A DNA stretch of 64,000 nucleotides from Cristatella mucedo (GCA_009760855.2 WPIO01000003.1:8740001-8804000); one strand, 5' to 3'. Positions 35,091 to 63,178 are shown, numbered from the stretch's first letter. Notes: a model not told the origin generated them from the letters alone. Translations and numbers: made by a program.

Positions 35091-36184
35091 ATCAAATTAA
35101 ACCGATTATGATTGCTTTGAAAGTCGCTGTAGTCCTTTGTCAATAACACCGACAAGACATCCTCTTCAAGAGCCTCTCTCCTACACATCGCCTACACGTA
35201 GCTTCGCTCGCTTCCGCAGGCATCCGACCTCCTTGCTCCGACACATCGCACCCATCGGACCTCCATGCTCCTCCAGTGAGCATGAAGAGCATCACCTGCT
35301 CCTCGGCCGGCCAGTCGTCTCGTTGTTCCTCGCATTAAATTGAAATATTTCGGTGATCCGGCCGCCTTCAGGTAGTATTCGCCAAAAATTCTGGAACTCG
35401 CATCTGGCTTCGGTCTCACCTGCACCAACTTCGCGTCTTGAAAGTCTCGGCTAAAGATGTGTCGCTAAAGTGAGAGTCTCGGCTAAAGATGTGTCTGTTA
35501 CGCTCAGCTCTCCCTTCGCCTAATAGGCTCATCCGAGTGCGCTTCTGTTCCTGCTGTGTGAGCTTAACTGTGCTCGAATCATTGCATATTACGTATCAGT
35601 GGGCCCTGCGTTTCCTCTTTTTGATTTAGAATTATATCTGGGTGAAGCTTTCCTAAGCAAGATACTGAAAATGCCATTAACTAGGCTGTTGCGTCTCTTG
35701 CAGAGGGTAATAATAGCCCTGGATAGAGATTGTGTTCTCTTATGGTGCTATACAAACGACTTGTGGTTATGATATTTTATAAATTCCGTTAATTAGTTCG
35801 TGCACCAGCTAACCATGCTACCTGTGCTACGTTTGCCTCATTGGTCGACTGACAAGCTTACAGAGAAAGGTATACACGCTGACACAGTCGGTCTCGAAGA
35901 GCCAAAGATGGGAGATCAAATATGCATGCTGCCGAGCAGAGTTGTATTGATAAGGCAAGGAGACCAAAGTCCTTATCAATGAGATTTGAGGGCATGCACA
36001 GGTGTGCACTGCTCTTATTGCAATTATGTGCTAAGAATAAAAATATTCTCATGCTCCTTCTTTGTCCCGGAAGCTTGCATATACAGTACGTGTGTGTCTG
36101 CGTTCAGATATGTGTTTAAACATTGTGGAAAAGTAATAACTGTAGAGCACTCGTGAGTGCTATGTTTGAGTCCATCCCGTTTCA

Positions 36185-36430
36185 TAAAAATAATAATGAT
36201 GATGATAAAACACTGGCAGGGCACCCTAAGAGAGCTCAATCGTATTCTGGGTACTTTATGCAGGCTGGAAAGGAAGTATTTCAACTTATCAGCGGTGGCA
36301 TTCACAACTTTAACGAGCCTCAGCACAGAAAGGACAAGTAACCAGGAGGGAGCAAACCTGCAAGAAACCGCTGAGTGTTAAGCTTTTTTAATTTCAAGTG
36401 AGATGTCGTCTAAGGTGGCCGATTTTTATT
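36185..36430 (-). mobile_element. Antisense LINE 3'-end fragment
   Basis: aataataatgatgatgataaaac is the tail complement. It is followed by gcaccctaagagagctcaatcgta and the 3' UTR complement. Confidence 0.55.
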
Positions 36431-36789
36431 CCTTTGGTGGCAGGCTGTGTGGCTGTTAGTATCTGGTAAGACACCAGGGTATTTCCTTGCTGTACTGAGA
36501 AGACGGACTGCACCGCAGACTTTTTCCGTCGCTTTAACAGATGAGCAGCTAGGACTGTGGGCATGCCTGTAAGCGTGTATCTGTAAAAAAATACCTACAC
36601 ATCAGGTATACTTTATGCGCCTATTACACATATACATATAGATGTGTATTCGTATGCTTGGCTTTGTATGTATGTGTATAACCTAGTGCTTTTCGCCGCC
36701 AATAATGATGGGCATTGAAACTGAGCCCTCTGCAGTCGAGATTTCTTTGCTGGTGTCTTGAGCTTGGAGCTCTCTGGGAGATGCTAGTT

Positions 36790-36940
36790 GATTCAACAGC
36801 CTAATTTACATATCGGCAAAGGACCCTCGCCGGTTATTACCACCGCTTGCAGTCGTCAATAAGGAATCTCTCTCTGGCAGGAGTCGAACCCACGACCTGG
36901 GTTGTGAAGAGCGAGCGCCTTACCCATGAGCTTCTCCTTC
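36790..36940 (-). mobile_element. SINE family 2 copy, antisense
   Basis: Body aacagcctaatttacatatcggcaaaggaccctcgccgg, B box complement caggagtcgaacccacgacctgg and A-box side gagcgccttacccatgagctt are all present. Confidence 0.7.
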
Positions 36941-38830
36941 CCTAGTACTGCCCCCCCCGTGTCTCAGTAAACTAAGCAAATCTTCCCCCCCCCCGCTGCA
37001 CTTCCTCCGTGCAGCAGCCAGCCCCTGACTTGATTGAATAATCTCTGTAAGCCTTTGAAGATAATCCTATTCCTAGTTGGAGCAGACTCAAAGCACAAGC
37101 GCTTTGAAGCTACCTGCGGCATTAAGGCACTACCGCAGCCAGCGCACGCACTTCGTTCGCTCCATTCCATATGCACTCCTGATGGCAGCTGCGCTCCCTC
37201 GTAGCACGCACGGACTGGCCGGCGTGGACCGACGTGCCTTCGATTGTACACGGGCTCATATATTCGAAAACACCGAGCAACTGGCCGACTGTCGCCTGCT
37301 GTAGAATTAGGCGCGACGAAATTTCTTGCTTTGGGGACGGAATGATCCTACTCCCTCGTGTGCACAGGCATCCGGTGGCTAGTCCGAAAAAATCCACACT
37401 CCTTTTGAATCGCGATATAGCCTCAATTACCTCCATATTTGATTAACTCCTGGCCTGAAAAAATGCAGCCAGAGCGCGGGCAAGATTCACATGAGTTAGT
37501 TAGAACTATTGGTAACAAACGATGCGTTACCATCTTGGTTTACTTAGCAGGCGCGGAAGCTCGGCTAAACAAGCCTGTTTTTCAGTGTCTGAAGCACCTT
37601 CTCGATTCCGACACGGCAGCCATTTTCGATCGATATTTTTGCAACTGCCTTGTTATGCCTCCCATTTTTGGGGTCCCTGTCCTTATAGGATCTCAAGAGT
37701 GGTCCGCCCTATGTACCAAAATTAAGCAAAGTATACGAACCTTCAGAACTTACAGTAGATCCGTGCAAAAACCTTTATAGAATATCACACTGACGGTGTT
37801 AGAAGAAAACAGCTGTGAAAAACTCTTTTTGTCAGAGCTCAAACCCTAGGGGAACTCCTTGGGAGCCTACACGGCCTCCGAAGCATTGCAATCTCCAGAG
37901 CGTGATTATCGGAAGTGGAGATTAGCCTTCGAGCAGCTACTACCTCAAACCTAGCCAATAACTATCTCTCGTTCCACGCCCTCATAATTATCACTGATGC
38001 AGAATACCCTCCGATTTCTTCAACTTTGTTCATTTGTTCAAACTTTGTTCATTCAATTCTGGCTTCTTGGCCTTTTTTAGGGTATAGTAACCTTACTTCA
38101 TATGCTTTCCTTCTGTCAACGTTGCAGATTGCCACTACCTCCTTGGTTAGGCACATTCGATATTCTTCAAACCATGGGAATCAATAAAATCTGAAGCGTT
38201 GCGGGAGTTTTACATAATCAAGCCCAAAAATTATATCATAAGCTAAGATTGACATGGGGAAGCAATAAATTCAACAAATTATGCGTGATGCCGTCTCGGT
38301 TAGCTTGGAAGGTGCAAAACACGTGCCAAGTTAATGTTTTTTGGCGGTTTCACGTGAGTTCGGGAAGTTGCATTTTTCGAAGAATATTTATTGGTAGCAC
38401 AATTAGAGCACGCAAAGGAAGAATATTTGAGATGTGCGGCGAGATATCACCCTCCAGAAAAATGTATTTTAACGACTTCGTCTGACACTAGGTTGGAGAA
38501 TTTTCAGCAGCTCACTGCCTGTGGACTCGCTTCGCTGTCATAGTAGTTCCGTCACGGAAGACAACGATGCCCCATCTTGACGCTTGACGGAATTGCTCCA
38601 TCTTGCCACATGATGCAAGATCGCCATCTTGCGGCTTGAAGGTGACTTTCTCACTTTAATTAGTAGATATATAAATGTGTAGCATTATTTGGAGTGTTAT
38701 GTAGTAGCCTATACAGGTATATAGACCAAAGAAAATGGCAACTGCTGAGAACGGTATCGGCTTAGCTTCACGTCGCGGCTTCACCAAATAAAATTTAATA
38801 TTTACTTGGAATGCAACTTGCTTACATTAA
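36940..38830. other. Intergenic stretch before SRPRA, no supported gene
   Basis: Open frames up to 113 codons (37439-37780) exist, but none has recognisable motifs. I see no repeat family assignment either. Confidence 0.4.
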
Positions 38831-38834
38831 GGTT

Positions 38835-38840
38835 TTTATT
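38835..38840 (-). terminator. SRPRA: Candidate SRPRA polyadenylation signal
   Basis: AATAAA on the minus strand lies about 455 nt after the SRPRA stop, just before a (TA)n run in minus-strand coordinates. Other tttatt motifs exist further on, so the assignment is tentative. Confidence 0.3.
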
Positions 38841-38844
38841 TTAG

Positions 38845-38845
<1 letters not shown>

Positions 38846-38875
<30 letters not shown>
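38846..38875. repeat. (TA)n microsatellite
   Basis: About 26 nt of TA repeats ending tatcgatata, just downstream of SRPRA. Confidence 0.9.
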
Positions 38876-39293
38876 ATAAATTCTTTCCATCGTGACCACA
38901 CAACTGATCAGTTCCCGGCAAGGCGGCTGTGCACAGCACAGTATTGACATAAATATAGTAATAGTGCTTTTAAGCAAAGAGCAGGCGTCCGACGAGATGG
39001 AGAGAATGATGAGACGAGGCTGGAGAGAAATATCGATCTACAGATTCTGAATTACACAGCACAACATGAAAGAAGCTTTGTGTGAGTGCGTCCAGAAGGC
39101 AGTAGACAACAAAATACGTATCCGAGGATAATAATCACGCCAGCATGAAGGCATTAAACATGACTATGACTGCACACAGCCTAAGCACAATCGTAACAGC
39201 ACAATCCGCCGGGCGCCATTATCTTGCAATCCTGTTCACCAGGCATGTCTTTCAAGCGATTGGCCCTTGCCGAGAAAAGCTGTGCTGGTACGT

Positions 39294-55389
<16,096 letters not shown>

Positions 55390-55670
55390 GTTGCAAATGC
55401 GGCTGATGAGCCGGAACCAGTCTACTGATTATTGACGTGACGTCAAAGCTACCTACGGATGGACTTCCGGCTAGGAGTCCATTGGAGGCCCTGCGACCCT
55501 GACCTCCGGTATTTCCTCATAACTATTCCGTCAAACCATCGTGAGTTAGCTCCCATGTTAATACACTTTCTTACGCTCGAATTTACTAGTGCGCGCAAAT
55601 TTTATTCGGGCTTGCTTACATTCTAGTGTGCTGGTTTCTTTGAACTACTTGTGAGTCACTGAATGTGGAA
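55390..55670. promoter_or_regulatory. SRPRA upstream region with UPRE/CRE-like element, possibly bidirectional
   Basis: The sequence ttgacgtgacgtcaa at 55432-55446 contains TGACGTG (the ATF6/XBP1 UPRE core) overlapping the CRE palindrome TGACGTCA (55438-55445). It sits about 45-55 nt before the SRPRA ATG. SRPRA functions in ER translocation, so stress-responsive control is plausible but not shown. A short open exon on the other strand starts at 55671. Confidence 0.45.
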
Positions 55671-55714
55671 ATGGCTGGTTATGCCGTGGAAAACGCTGCT
55701 GACGGTTTCTCGAA
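55671..55714 (+). CDS. Possible first coding exon of a divergent unidentified gene
   Basis: An ATG opens MAGYAVENAADGFS and runs into a good donor-like GTAGGT at 55715. Without splicing it stops at once (TAG 55716-55718). Its head-to-head position with SRPRA suggests a shared promoter. I do not recognise the peptide and could not locate a matching downstream exon with confidence. Confidence 0.22.
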
Positions 55715-57189
55715 GTAGGTATAGATGCTTAAAAGGCTGATATCGCCTACGCAATGCATGCAGCGCTACTTACTCATTCACCAAAAATATCAAAATTTCA
55801 AGCAACATTGCTTAAAATGTATCGTAAATAAACTCTCTACAAAACTGCTGGCGGTCGAAAGCCGTCATGAATTGAACCGCCCGAACGAGCTAAGTAATGC
55901 ACCCGAAAGCCTTATTGCTGCTCTTTGGAAAAACATTGTACTCAAAAAAATTGTTTAAGGACCCAGCGTAAGGCGTAATGAGTGGCATAGACCGTAGACA
56001 GCAGGGCGAGTGGGGGTGTAAGCCCACCTCCCATGGGTCTGGCTGAAGAGGCGGTCTGGGCTGCTTTAAAGGTAAATGTAGAAAAAATACTAAAATGTGT
56101 CTAACAATCAAATAATTGTTTGTTTGCCTCTCAAATGCCGAAAATTTTAGAATTTGATCGGAATTTTGACGATTCCTGCATAAAAGGAAAAATCGAGTAG
56201 GCTTTTTCACAGGAGATAAACCGGGAGCACCATTTTACAAACAATGAATCTATTAATCTCTGGATTATATGCGACTTTTATCCTAACTTTGTAAACCTTG
56301 GTACATAGGGATAATTTTTTGCAGCTTTCTGAGTTGTATGATTGTAATATTGCCGTGTGCCTTGAAAAAAATGTCGTAATTCGGCCAATACTTCACGCAT
56401 CAACGTGAAATTTGAGTTCAGCTCTGGTTTTAAATCATCGCAGTAGTTTATTTCAGATTTTGGATGGATGAGTATTGCTATACATTTCATAAAACGCCTT
56501 GGAGCTTTATTTTCTGCAATCATGGATAATCGGTATGCGGCCGAATAGTAAAAACTTAATATGAATAGTGGCCACGTTACATCAGTTTCTGCATATCCAG
56601 CTTCTACATAAATTGGACTTTAGTAACTCTTTCGTTAACATACTATATCTGGACGGATGCAAAAATTACATCAAATTTATTGTTTACTTTACTTTTAGTG
56701 TATGTATTAAATTTACTGACCTGCAACATTTACTTACATTTTAAATTGTGAGCACTGTCGCGGTAGTCTGTACACAAGTCTTATTGGACCAAATAACTCG
56801 TCAACTATTCGTATTCTGTCGAATATTGAAAATCAACTATTCGATACAGCCCTAGTTATTTTGTGCTCACCATGTCTCTCGCCATGGGGCTCTAGCGCTC
56901 TTATGCATGGGGGTTGCTAAGACGCTGGCTCCGACTGAAATCCACCACAATCCGCCAGATAGCAAATAGCTGTGCGAAGATCCGACTCGGATTGTATTTT
57001 GCACTACATTTTTCGCGAGTATATCTAATCAATCCTCTCGGTGGCAATCCTCCGTACAATCCTCTCGGTGGCCCATCTTGTTTGCCTCAATTTATATGAT
57101 ATCTCTGAGGTGGGTGAAAGTGGTCTCACAACCGTAATAGAAAAGTTTATTTTTGGAACACCAGACCCTCTTTGGCCGTGTCACCTGTC

Positions 57190-57655
57190 GTCGTTGGTCG
57201 CTGCTACGGTCGATGGCGATGGCGTGCGGTGCCTTCACTTAGCTGATAGCGTCACCATAAGGCGCTCTCTGAGGAACGCTTGCCAGAATTCGTCAATTGC
57301 GACAGGCAAACGAAAACTTGCTCCTCACTGGAAGCTCAGTACGCGATCTTTACGTGCGGCATTAATAAGAGGTTGTTCTATGTCAGCGAACCTGTACAAC
57401 CAGTTGAGGAGCCAGGATTTTTCAGGTAGGGGAGTCGAAAGCCTCTACCAACAAAGGCAAACCAACACAGTGGAAATCGCAAGTCTTTCAGTAGATACGC
57501 GAGAGCATCGATCGCTGCGGCGCATCGATTGAAAGCGTGCGACGACATCTTTATTCGTTACCATCACGACATTTTCTTCCTCAACATACAGCAGAATGGC
57601 GTCGCCGAGAACCCGTCCGAACCCAGCGTCGTTCAAAGGCGTTTCTTAAAAATTT
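57190..57655. pseudogene. Unidentified degenerate coding-like segment
   Basis: One minus-strand frame stays protein-like for over 120 codons (LGDAILLYVEEENVVMVTNK and SWLLNWLYRFADIEQ among the pieces) but is cut by TAG and TGA stops. The codon-aligned plus-strand frame is also open (57250-57428 and 57495-57655), interrupted only by a GTAGGG...TTTCAG stretch that could be a tiny intron. G-rich first codon positions favour the minus strand. I do not recognise the family; a decayed transposon or processed gene is possible. Confidence 0.3.
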
Positions 57656-57917
57656 TTTAAAGCTTAACACAAGTTCGGCCTTGGCAACCGACACTGGCTG
57701 TTTCACAACTGGTCGCGCCAGCTTGAACAATACGCAATAACCGGCCTCGGCTCGACAGCACTGCCAGCACAGGACGACTCTGGCACTGAGAGCTCGGAGA
57801 GGTAGGCTCAGAAATGGAGGACGAAAGGACGTAAAAGTGAGTGACCGAACGTAAGAGTCGATATGCTGCTGCACAAGTGAACTTCAACTTCCTAAAATCA
57901 AGCGGGTACCATGCTAG

Positions 57918-58078
57918 GCTGATTTGGTCTCGTGGTCAAGGCGTTCGCCTTTGATGACCGAGGACAGGGTCACTGTTCATGGTAGCCGAGCTCTTGAATT
58001 CGTGCCCTGTGACTATGTGACTAGCTTTGATAGATATTAAGTTATCTTAGGGCGCTATACAAATGAATTACATTTTTA
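57918..58078 (+). mobile_element. SINE family 1 copy with variant stem-loop
   Basis: gctgatttggtctcgtggtcaaggcgttcgcc is the head. The tail has tagatattaagttatcttagggcgctatac, in which the stem is AGATA/TATCT instead of AGAGA/TCTCT. Confidence 0.7.
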
Positions 58079-58644
58079 AAGCCATCTGATTATTTAGGGA
58101 ATAGTTTGACCGTCCAGGCCCAGAACCCCACGGCATAGATAAAACAAGGAAAAGTTTTAGCTTTGATATTCAGCCAATGACTGTGCAGCAAGTTAATTCA
58201 ACCGATGTGCTACACATTGAACTGCTAGGCTCACAGGTGGCAGGCGGAAACATATATGCAGCTCAAGATGCAGTCATACCAACATGGATCCAGGCTCTCA
58301 GAAGCATATTTTACTAAAGCCACCTTCCCTGTGAAACGAGGCAATGACAAAAGGAAGGGACTAACCAAGCATTCGCAGCCACAAATGCAGTTCCATGTGA
58401 TTTAGATGGATAAAGGGTCGATGTAAAAAGAAGCGAGTTGCTCATCGTCCTTAACGTTGGGCAGCTTTATAAAAAAAAACAGCACCAGCAGTATGCACAC
58501 ATACCCGTCGGTCAGTATCAAGCGGCTACACTTGCCGAACCTCATATCTTGTTGTGCATTTATGATAGTGTCTTACAATAAGCCACCCTCAACAGCAAAG
58601 AAGAAAAGGCGTGGTAAATGTGTTGCTGCAAGTTCCGCTCCCGT

Positions 58645-58770
58645 TGTGTAAGGTGCTCGCCTTTAACGACAGAGGTCATTGGATTTGTCCGTGCGGCGTT
58701 CGTAAAGCGTCTGGATAGGCATCAGGTTCTCTTCGGGCGTTATATGTACACGAATCATATTAATATATTG
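58645..58770 (+). mobile_element. SINE family 1 fragment
   Basis: gtgtaaggtgctcgcctttaacgacagaggtc is a partial head. aaagcgtctggataggcatcaggttctcttcgggcg is a diverged tail. Confidence 0.55.
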
Positions 58771-58959
58771 TGATTCAAGTACCAAGTGGCAAACCGCATT
58801 TCAACAAGGTAGCTTCTATTGGTAAACTGCGTACAGCACTGGCAGAGCGTAAATCGGAAGTCGACAGGACATTCACAGATTCGCAGCAGGTGAAGGGAAA
58901 GTTTAGGAAAACTGCCATGATAAAAAGAAGACCTGAGCTCCATTTAAAAAAAGGAAGCT

Positions 58960-59110
58960 GATTAGGCAGCTTCATTTATGTAACGTCAGAAGAGCCTTTG
59001 CAGCTGTCTCCCTCTATACAGCTCTAGCCCGCTGCCGGACTCGGTCCACGAACGGTGAGTAAGTGCAATCCGCTGCTAGCATCAGCTGGCAGTGGGCGGC
59101 AACGGCAAGC
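58960..59110 (-). mobile_element. SINE family 2 copy, decayed
   Basis: gattaggcagcttcatttatgtaacgtcagaagagcc is the typical 3' body, followed by a degraded head (actcggtccacgaacggtg). Confidence 0.55.
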
Positions 59111-59746
59111 ACTTTATTCAGACCCGAGCCACAGCGTGAATTTTAAGTAGTAAATCTGTGGCAGGAAATGCATAATATTGACTAGAAAAGATGGCAATGA
59201 GCTTAGCTGTCAAGGAGCCAGGAAACCAAGCCCACAAGCGCTTTATTAAGTTCATTATTATTATAATTATAAGGCACGGGCGCAGCTTTCGCTGTGCCCG
59301 TGCGAAGGCCACGCGAACATCATTGAGTTGAAATGTGCTAGCAAGTAAGCCCAGAAAACCAGCCGAATATGTTTCCTTAATTAAAGCAGCCGAGTGCCAA
59401 GGATTTAAGATCAAGGTTACATAAAGGCGAAAGCTTTTTATCTCGCGATGCTATTGCTGGCCGCGCGCTGAATACAGGTAAAACGTCACGGCATGCCTTT
59501 CTGGGGCATCCGCTGCGGCGGGGCGGTGCCCGAGCGTCGCGTTCGCTGCACAGTGCATTGCGAATATACGAAAATAAATATTGATATTTATTATGATTCA
59601 TTTTATTTTAATTTTCCAGACACTTTTACGCAGCCATAGGTCGCCCGAGGCGACTGGTATGTATCTGCTTATATCCACCGCCGGACTTCCAACTCGCCGG
59701 TGTCACTTCTCCACCGCTGCTCTCTCACCTCCGGAGTCGTAGCGTA

Positions 59747-59820
59747 ATGAGCGAGTGGAACCACTTGAAGGGCGAACTCAAAGGCACCATGGACGTTTTG
59801 GAGAACTCGCTTGATAGCAG
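59747..59820 (+). CDS. Possible first exon of an unidentified gene
   Basis: ATG after a GC/CpG-rich leader (about 59,500-59,740) opens MSEWNHLKGELKGTMDVLEN, a coiled-coil-like helix, and reaches AG|GTACGC in phase 2. The promoter-like composition supports a real 5' end. I do not recognise the protein. Confidence 0.45.
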
Positions 59821-61736
59821 GTACGCTCTGTGATCTGCGGTCTCGAATTGCCTTCCCGGCTTCCTGAGAACGGGTAGTATGGCGCGCGGGCTAATGGCGT
59901 AGCGACACCACTCTGCCTCCTCGGCTCAGACACATTAAATCCTGGAAATGCGTTTACTATCGTAAATAAGCGCCCGTTCCTGCTCAAGTCCACTGATGTA
60001 GACGTGCTAAAAGTCTTACTTCTCGTACCCACTTGCTACTACTAGCCACTGAACCACTGGCAAACTGCATGCAGTGCCGCCTATGAAGTGCCCTTGCCGG
60101 CACACCAGCCAGAGATAATTTCCAGAACACACCCAACAAGTAGACGAGACTCTACTGAGGTCGGGTTAGCTGCTCTCGGGTGCTAGTAAGCACGTGTAGC
60201 CTTTTAATTTGAAAATTAATTATGGCCAGCCAGCCAATTTAATATCTGTCTAGCACTTGGAGCTGATGTAAATAAGCACGATGGAGTCATCAAGGAAAAT
60301 GCTAGATGGCGCGTAATACTCTCAATGATGCAGCTTTAAGATCTAGCGTGCCGAAAACTCGCTCCAATCGTGCAAGCAGACATTCGCTTTAAGGTGCAAC
60401 TTCTGAAAGCTCTCATGATGCATCCAGCCAAGCCCGTATTGGCTACATTGTTTTGCCATGACGTTACGCCAGCCTCGCCAATTTGCCAGGGCGAAGCATG
60501 CCCAACAGTTAGCATTGAACGTACATCAGTTTTGTCGAAGCTTGTGACCGCAGGCATGCAGACGGGTGGATAAGCAACCTATTGCAAGAGATTGTTAATC
60601 GAAAACGATCACTACTCCGGTCACGCCTTTATTTTATCTTATACCGCTTGTAGCTACTAATGGGGCCTATCAAAGGCTCTGTTTGCATAGGGTCTCAGTT
60701 CCTCCAGTGTGTTGAGCTACTAACAACCCAATACGCCCTCTTCCAGTTGCTACTCCAATACCTGATTACTTCCGGTTCACCTCTAGATAGTTCAGCTTTC
60801 AGAAATTCTCGGCATTTAAGCTTGCAGAAACCCTCAAAGTGGTGAGAGGTTTAGAAATCAGGTGACTCCATGAAGTACTTCTGCTCAGCAGCCTACAACG
60901 CGCGAAATGTCCTTGACACTTGCTATGATCCCTGGGATATAGAGGCAAGGCGCGCGCTGGGGGCGGTACTTACCAGCTCGGCTCAGCCTTGACATGCGCT
61001 ACACGTCCTGACCCTTACAAGTGGGCGGAGCTAGTTGTGCGAACTGACGGGTGGGCATGACAGCGCGCCTCGACCTTGACACGCACTGGGATTCCTGGGA
61101 TAGGCTGGCGCGACCATCGCCGAACTGTGGGGCGATCGGTAGAAGCAGGCCCGAGATGTGGACGTACTTAGTGCTCGCATGAGCTTGAACTTTGGTTCAT
61201 AGCCCATTTGTTTGCATTAGTCTAAAGCGGAAAGTCTGGTCCCAGATCTACTAATCCAGGAGACCACCATTTCCAGGAGCTCTGGCTGCGCACTCGAAAG
61301 TCCGCGACTTTTGTCCTGAACCTCTTTTACGAAGAGGAAATCTCATTGGTACAACTTGTTTTGAAAAAGAGCTCGATTTTCTTAAGCTTGAAATGGCAAG
61401 CTCAACCTCGGGGTTAGTCTTTTAAGATGACATGACACATGCTGCGTTTATTAGTAATATTGCAGTTTCTTACCATTTTGTAGATCTTGACTTGACCTGC
61501 ATTGCTGTTGAGATAGTTATGTATTGTGTGTTATTTCGTGTAACTTATTGCTGCATTCACTCAATGGTTTCAGTATGCGCTGTATATATAATTTCGTATC
61601 TTGATTGCTGGTAACGATATTGTACAATAGCCATACTTGTTAATGTGGGGTGGATGTAACCCGGAGACGGCCCAAGATCAAGCATTAGTATATCACCCTC
61701 ATAATGACATGCTTCTACTACGTCGTCTTTTTCTAG
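59821..61736. other. Putative intron/intergenic DNA, nothing assigned
   Basis: No repeat or coding segment is identified with confidence. It would be the first intron if the three-exon model starting at 59747 is right. Confidence 0.3.
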
Positions 61737-61783
61737 CGCCGAAGACAGAACTGAGGACGATCACCTTGAGCAAGGTGTCGTTG
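61737..61783 (+). CDS. Possible second exon of the same unidentified gene
   Basis: The segment lies between tttttctag and GTGAGT. Read in phase 2 from the previous exon it gives SAEDRTEDDHLEQGVV, acidic and open, and leaves in phase 1. Splice sites are good, but the exon is only 47 nt, so the call rests on phase compatibility. Confidence 0.35.
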
Positions 61784-63080
61784 GTGAGTGCTTCTGTTAT
61801 GCTGAGCCCCCCCCCCCGTGTTCAAGCAGCCATGCGTATGTACTTAATGCTCATGCTCCAGGTCACTTTTCTATACTATGGATGAGCATTGGGTTGTGGT
61901 TTGAATGGTTCAGTTTAAAATGTTTCAACTACACTGTTCGATTTGTGTCGATGACTTTCACCGTCTAGCTGCATCCCTTTTGATAGCTTCATTTCATTGC
62001 ATACAGTTGTTGTAGCTGCTTTTGGGTACTATTGTTGGAATTCAGCAGATACTTGTTTCCTTCTGCTCCGAAGGAGTGATGTCGGTGAGATTTAACTCCA
62101 TCGATTGTAGTCAAAAACTGGTGCTCCTCATTCTGACATCAGGCTAGCAAATGGACCATGTTCTGTGAGGCTGAACGATTTCTGCACATACTGCTTTCAT
62201 GGTTATATCGATAAAATGTTGCATAAATGTTATATGGATAAAATGTTGCTTGGTGCTGGTGTCTGACTGAATAAAATATTCGGTGTGCATGTTGTTTGGA
62301 GTTTGCTCTTTGTCTCCACCTGTGCACCTGCACTATAGGCTTTGAAAATGTGTTAGTTATTTGTGATCCGGCTTCTGGGCAGTTTAGGTTGCTGTGACCT
62401 TGGTGTTTAGTCACTGCAAGACATGTTTTTCCTTGGCAAAGTGCATGACGCTTTAAGGACACCATAGCATGACTGGATGTAACAAAGTATATTCCTGGTT
62501 TCTTGTGGCATCATGCATTCAACTATTACCATACTTGCTGCCTTGGTCTAGATGAGCAGCATCAGTAGGCTGCTGTCCATTTGGTTGAGACAGCATACAT
62601 CATCGAGCCAGCAGTACTTAGGGGTGACAATGCAACAGGTGTGTGTCCCTGTGTGCATAGTAGCCGGTAGAACAGTGCAATCGTGTTACAAGTGCAAGGA
62701 AAAGTCTGATACACTTGGCTAACGGATTCTAGCAGGTTTTGCCACTATTAAAATTGCCATGCTTCTACTATCTCCAAATCACAACAGCAAAGATATTGTA
62801 ACCGAAGCAGCATCTCTTGGTAGTAGGCTCTTCCCGTTCACTAGCTCACCGTGCCTGGCCTCTTCTGAGAAGTTTTTCAATGCAATGTCAGTCATTTTCC
62901 ATTCACCTTCTGGTTTGTTCACTATCATTTTTTTTTACACAAGTTTATTATTCGATGTGCTGAAGTGGATCTGCAGTGTCTTTTGGATTGCTTGTGTGCA
63001 GCTTCCGGAGTTTCAGAACAAATGGTCTTGGCTTGCTTCGTTAATAGCAAAAGCCATTATCCGTCATCTTTTTTTTTTAG

Positions 63081-63178
63081 GGCAACCGATTTATCGAGTC
63101 ATACACGTTGGTGATGGAACAGATTGTGAAGGCTTAATGGCCACGGCTGTCCTTCAACCTTCACAAGTAGGGCAGCAA
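63081..63178 (+). CDS. Possible third exon of the same unidentified gene
   Basis: A strong T-rich acceptor (tttttttttag) starts it. In phase 1 it reads GQPIYRVIHVGDGTDCEGLM and on to GQQ at donor GTACGT (63179). A competing frame reads GNRFIESYTLVMEQIVKA then stop, which looks equally protein-like and would make this a last exon. Transcript evidence is needed to choose. Confidence 0.3.

Noticed and set aside
37439-37780. 113-codon hypothetical gene
   Set aside because: No motif, no splice context and no repeat family. It is within what chance gives for this length of DNA.
57041-57532. 163-codon plus-strand ORF as a gene
   Set aside because: No recognisable features, and it runs out of frame with the more protein-like readings in the same interval.
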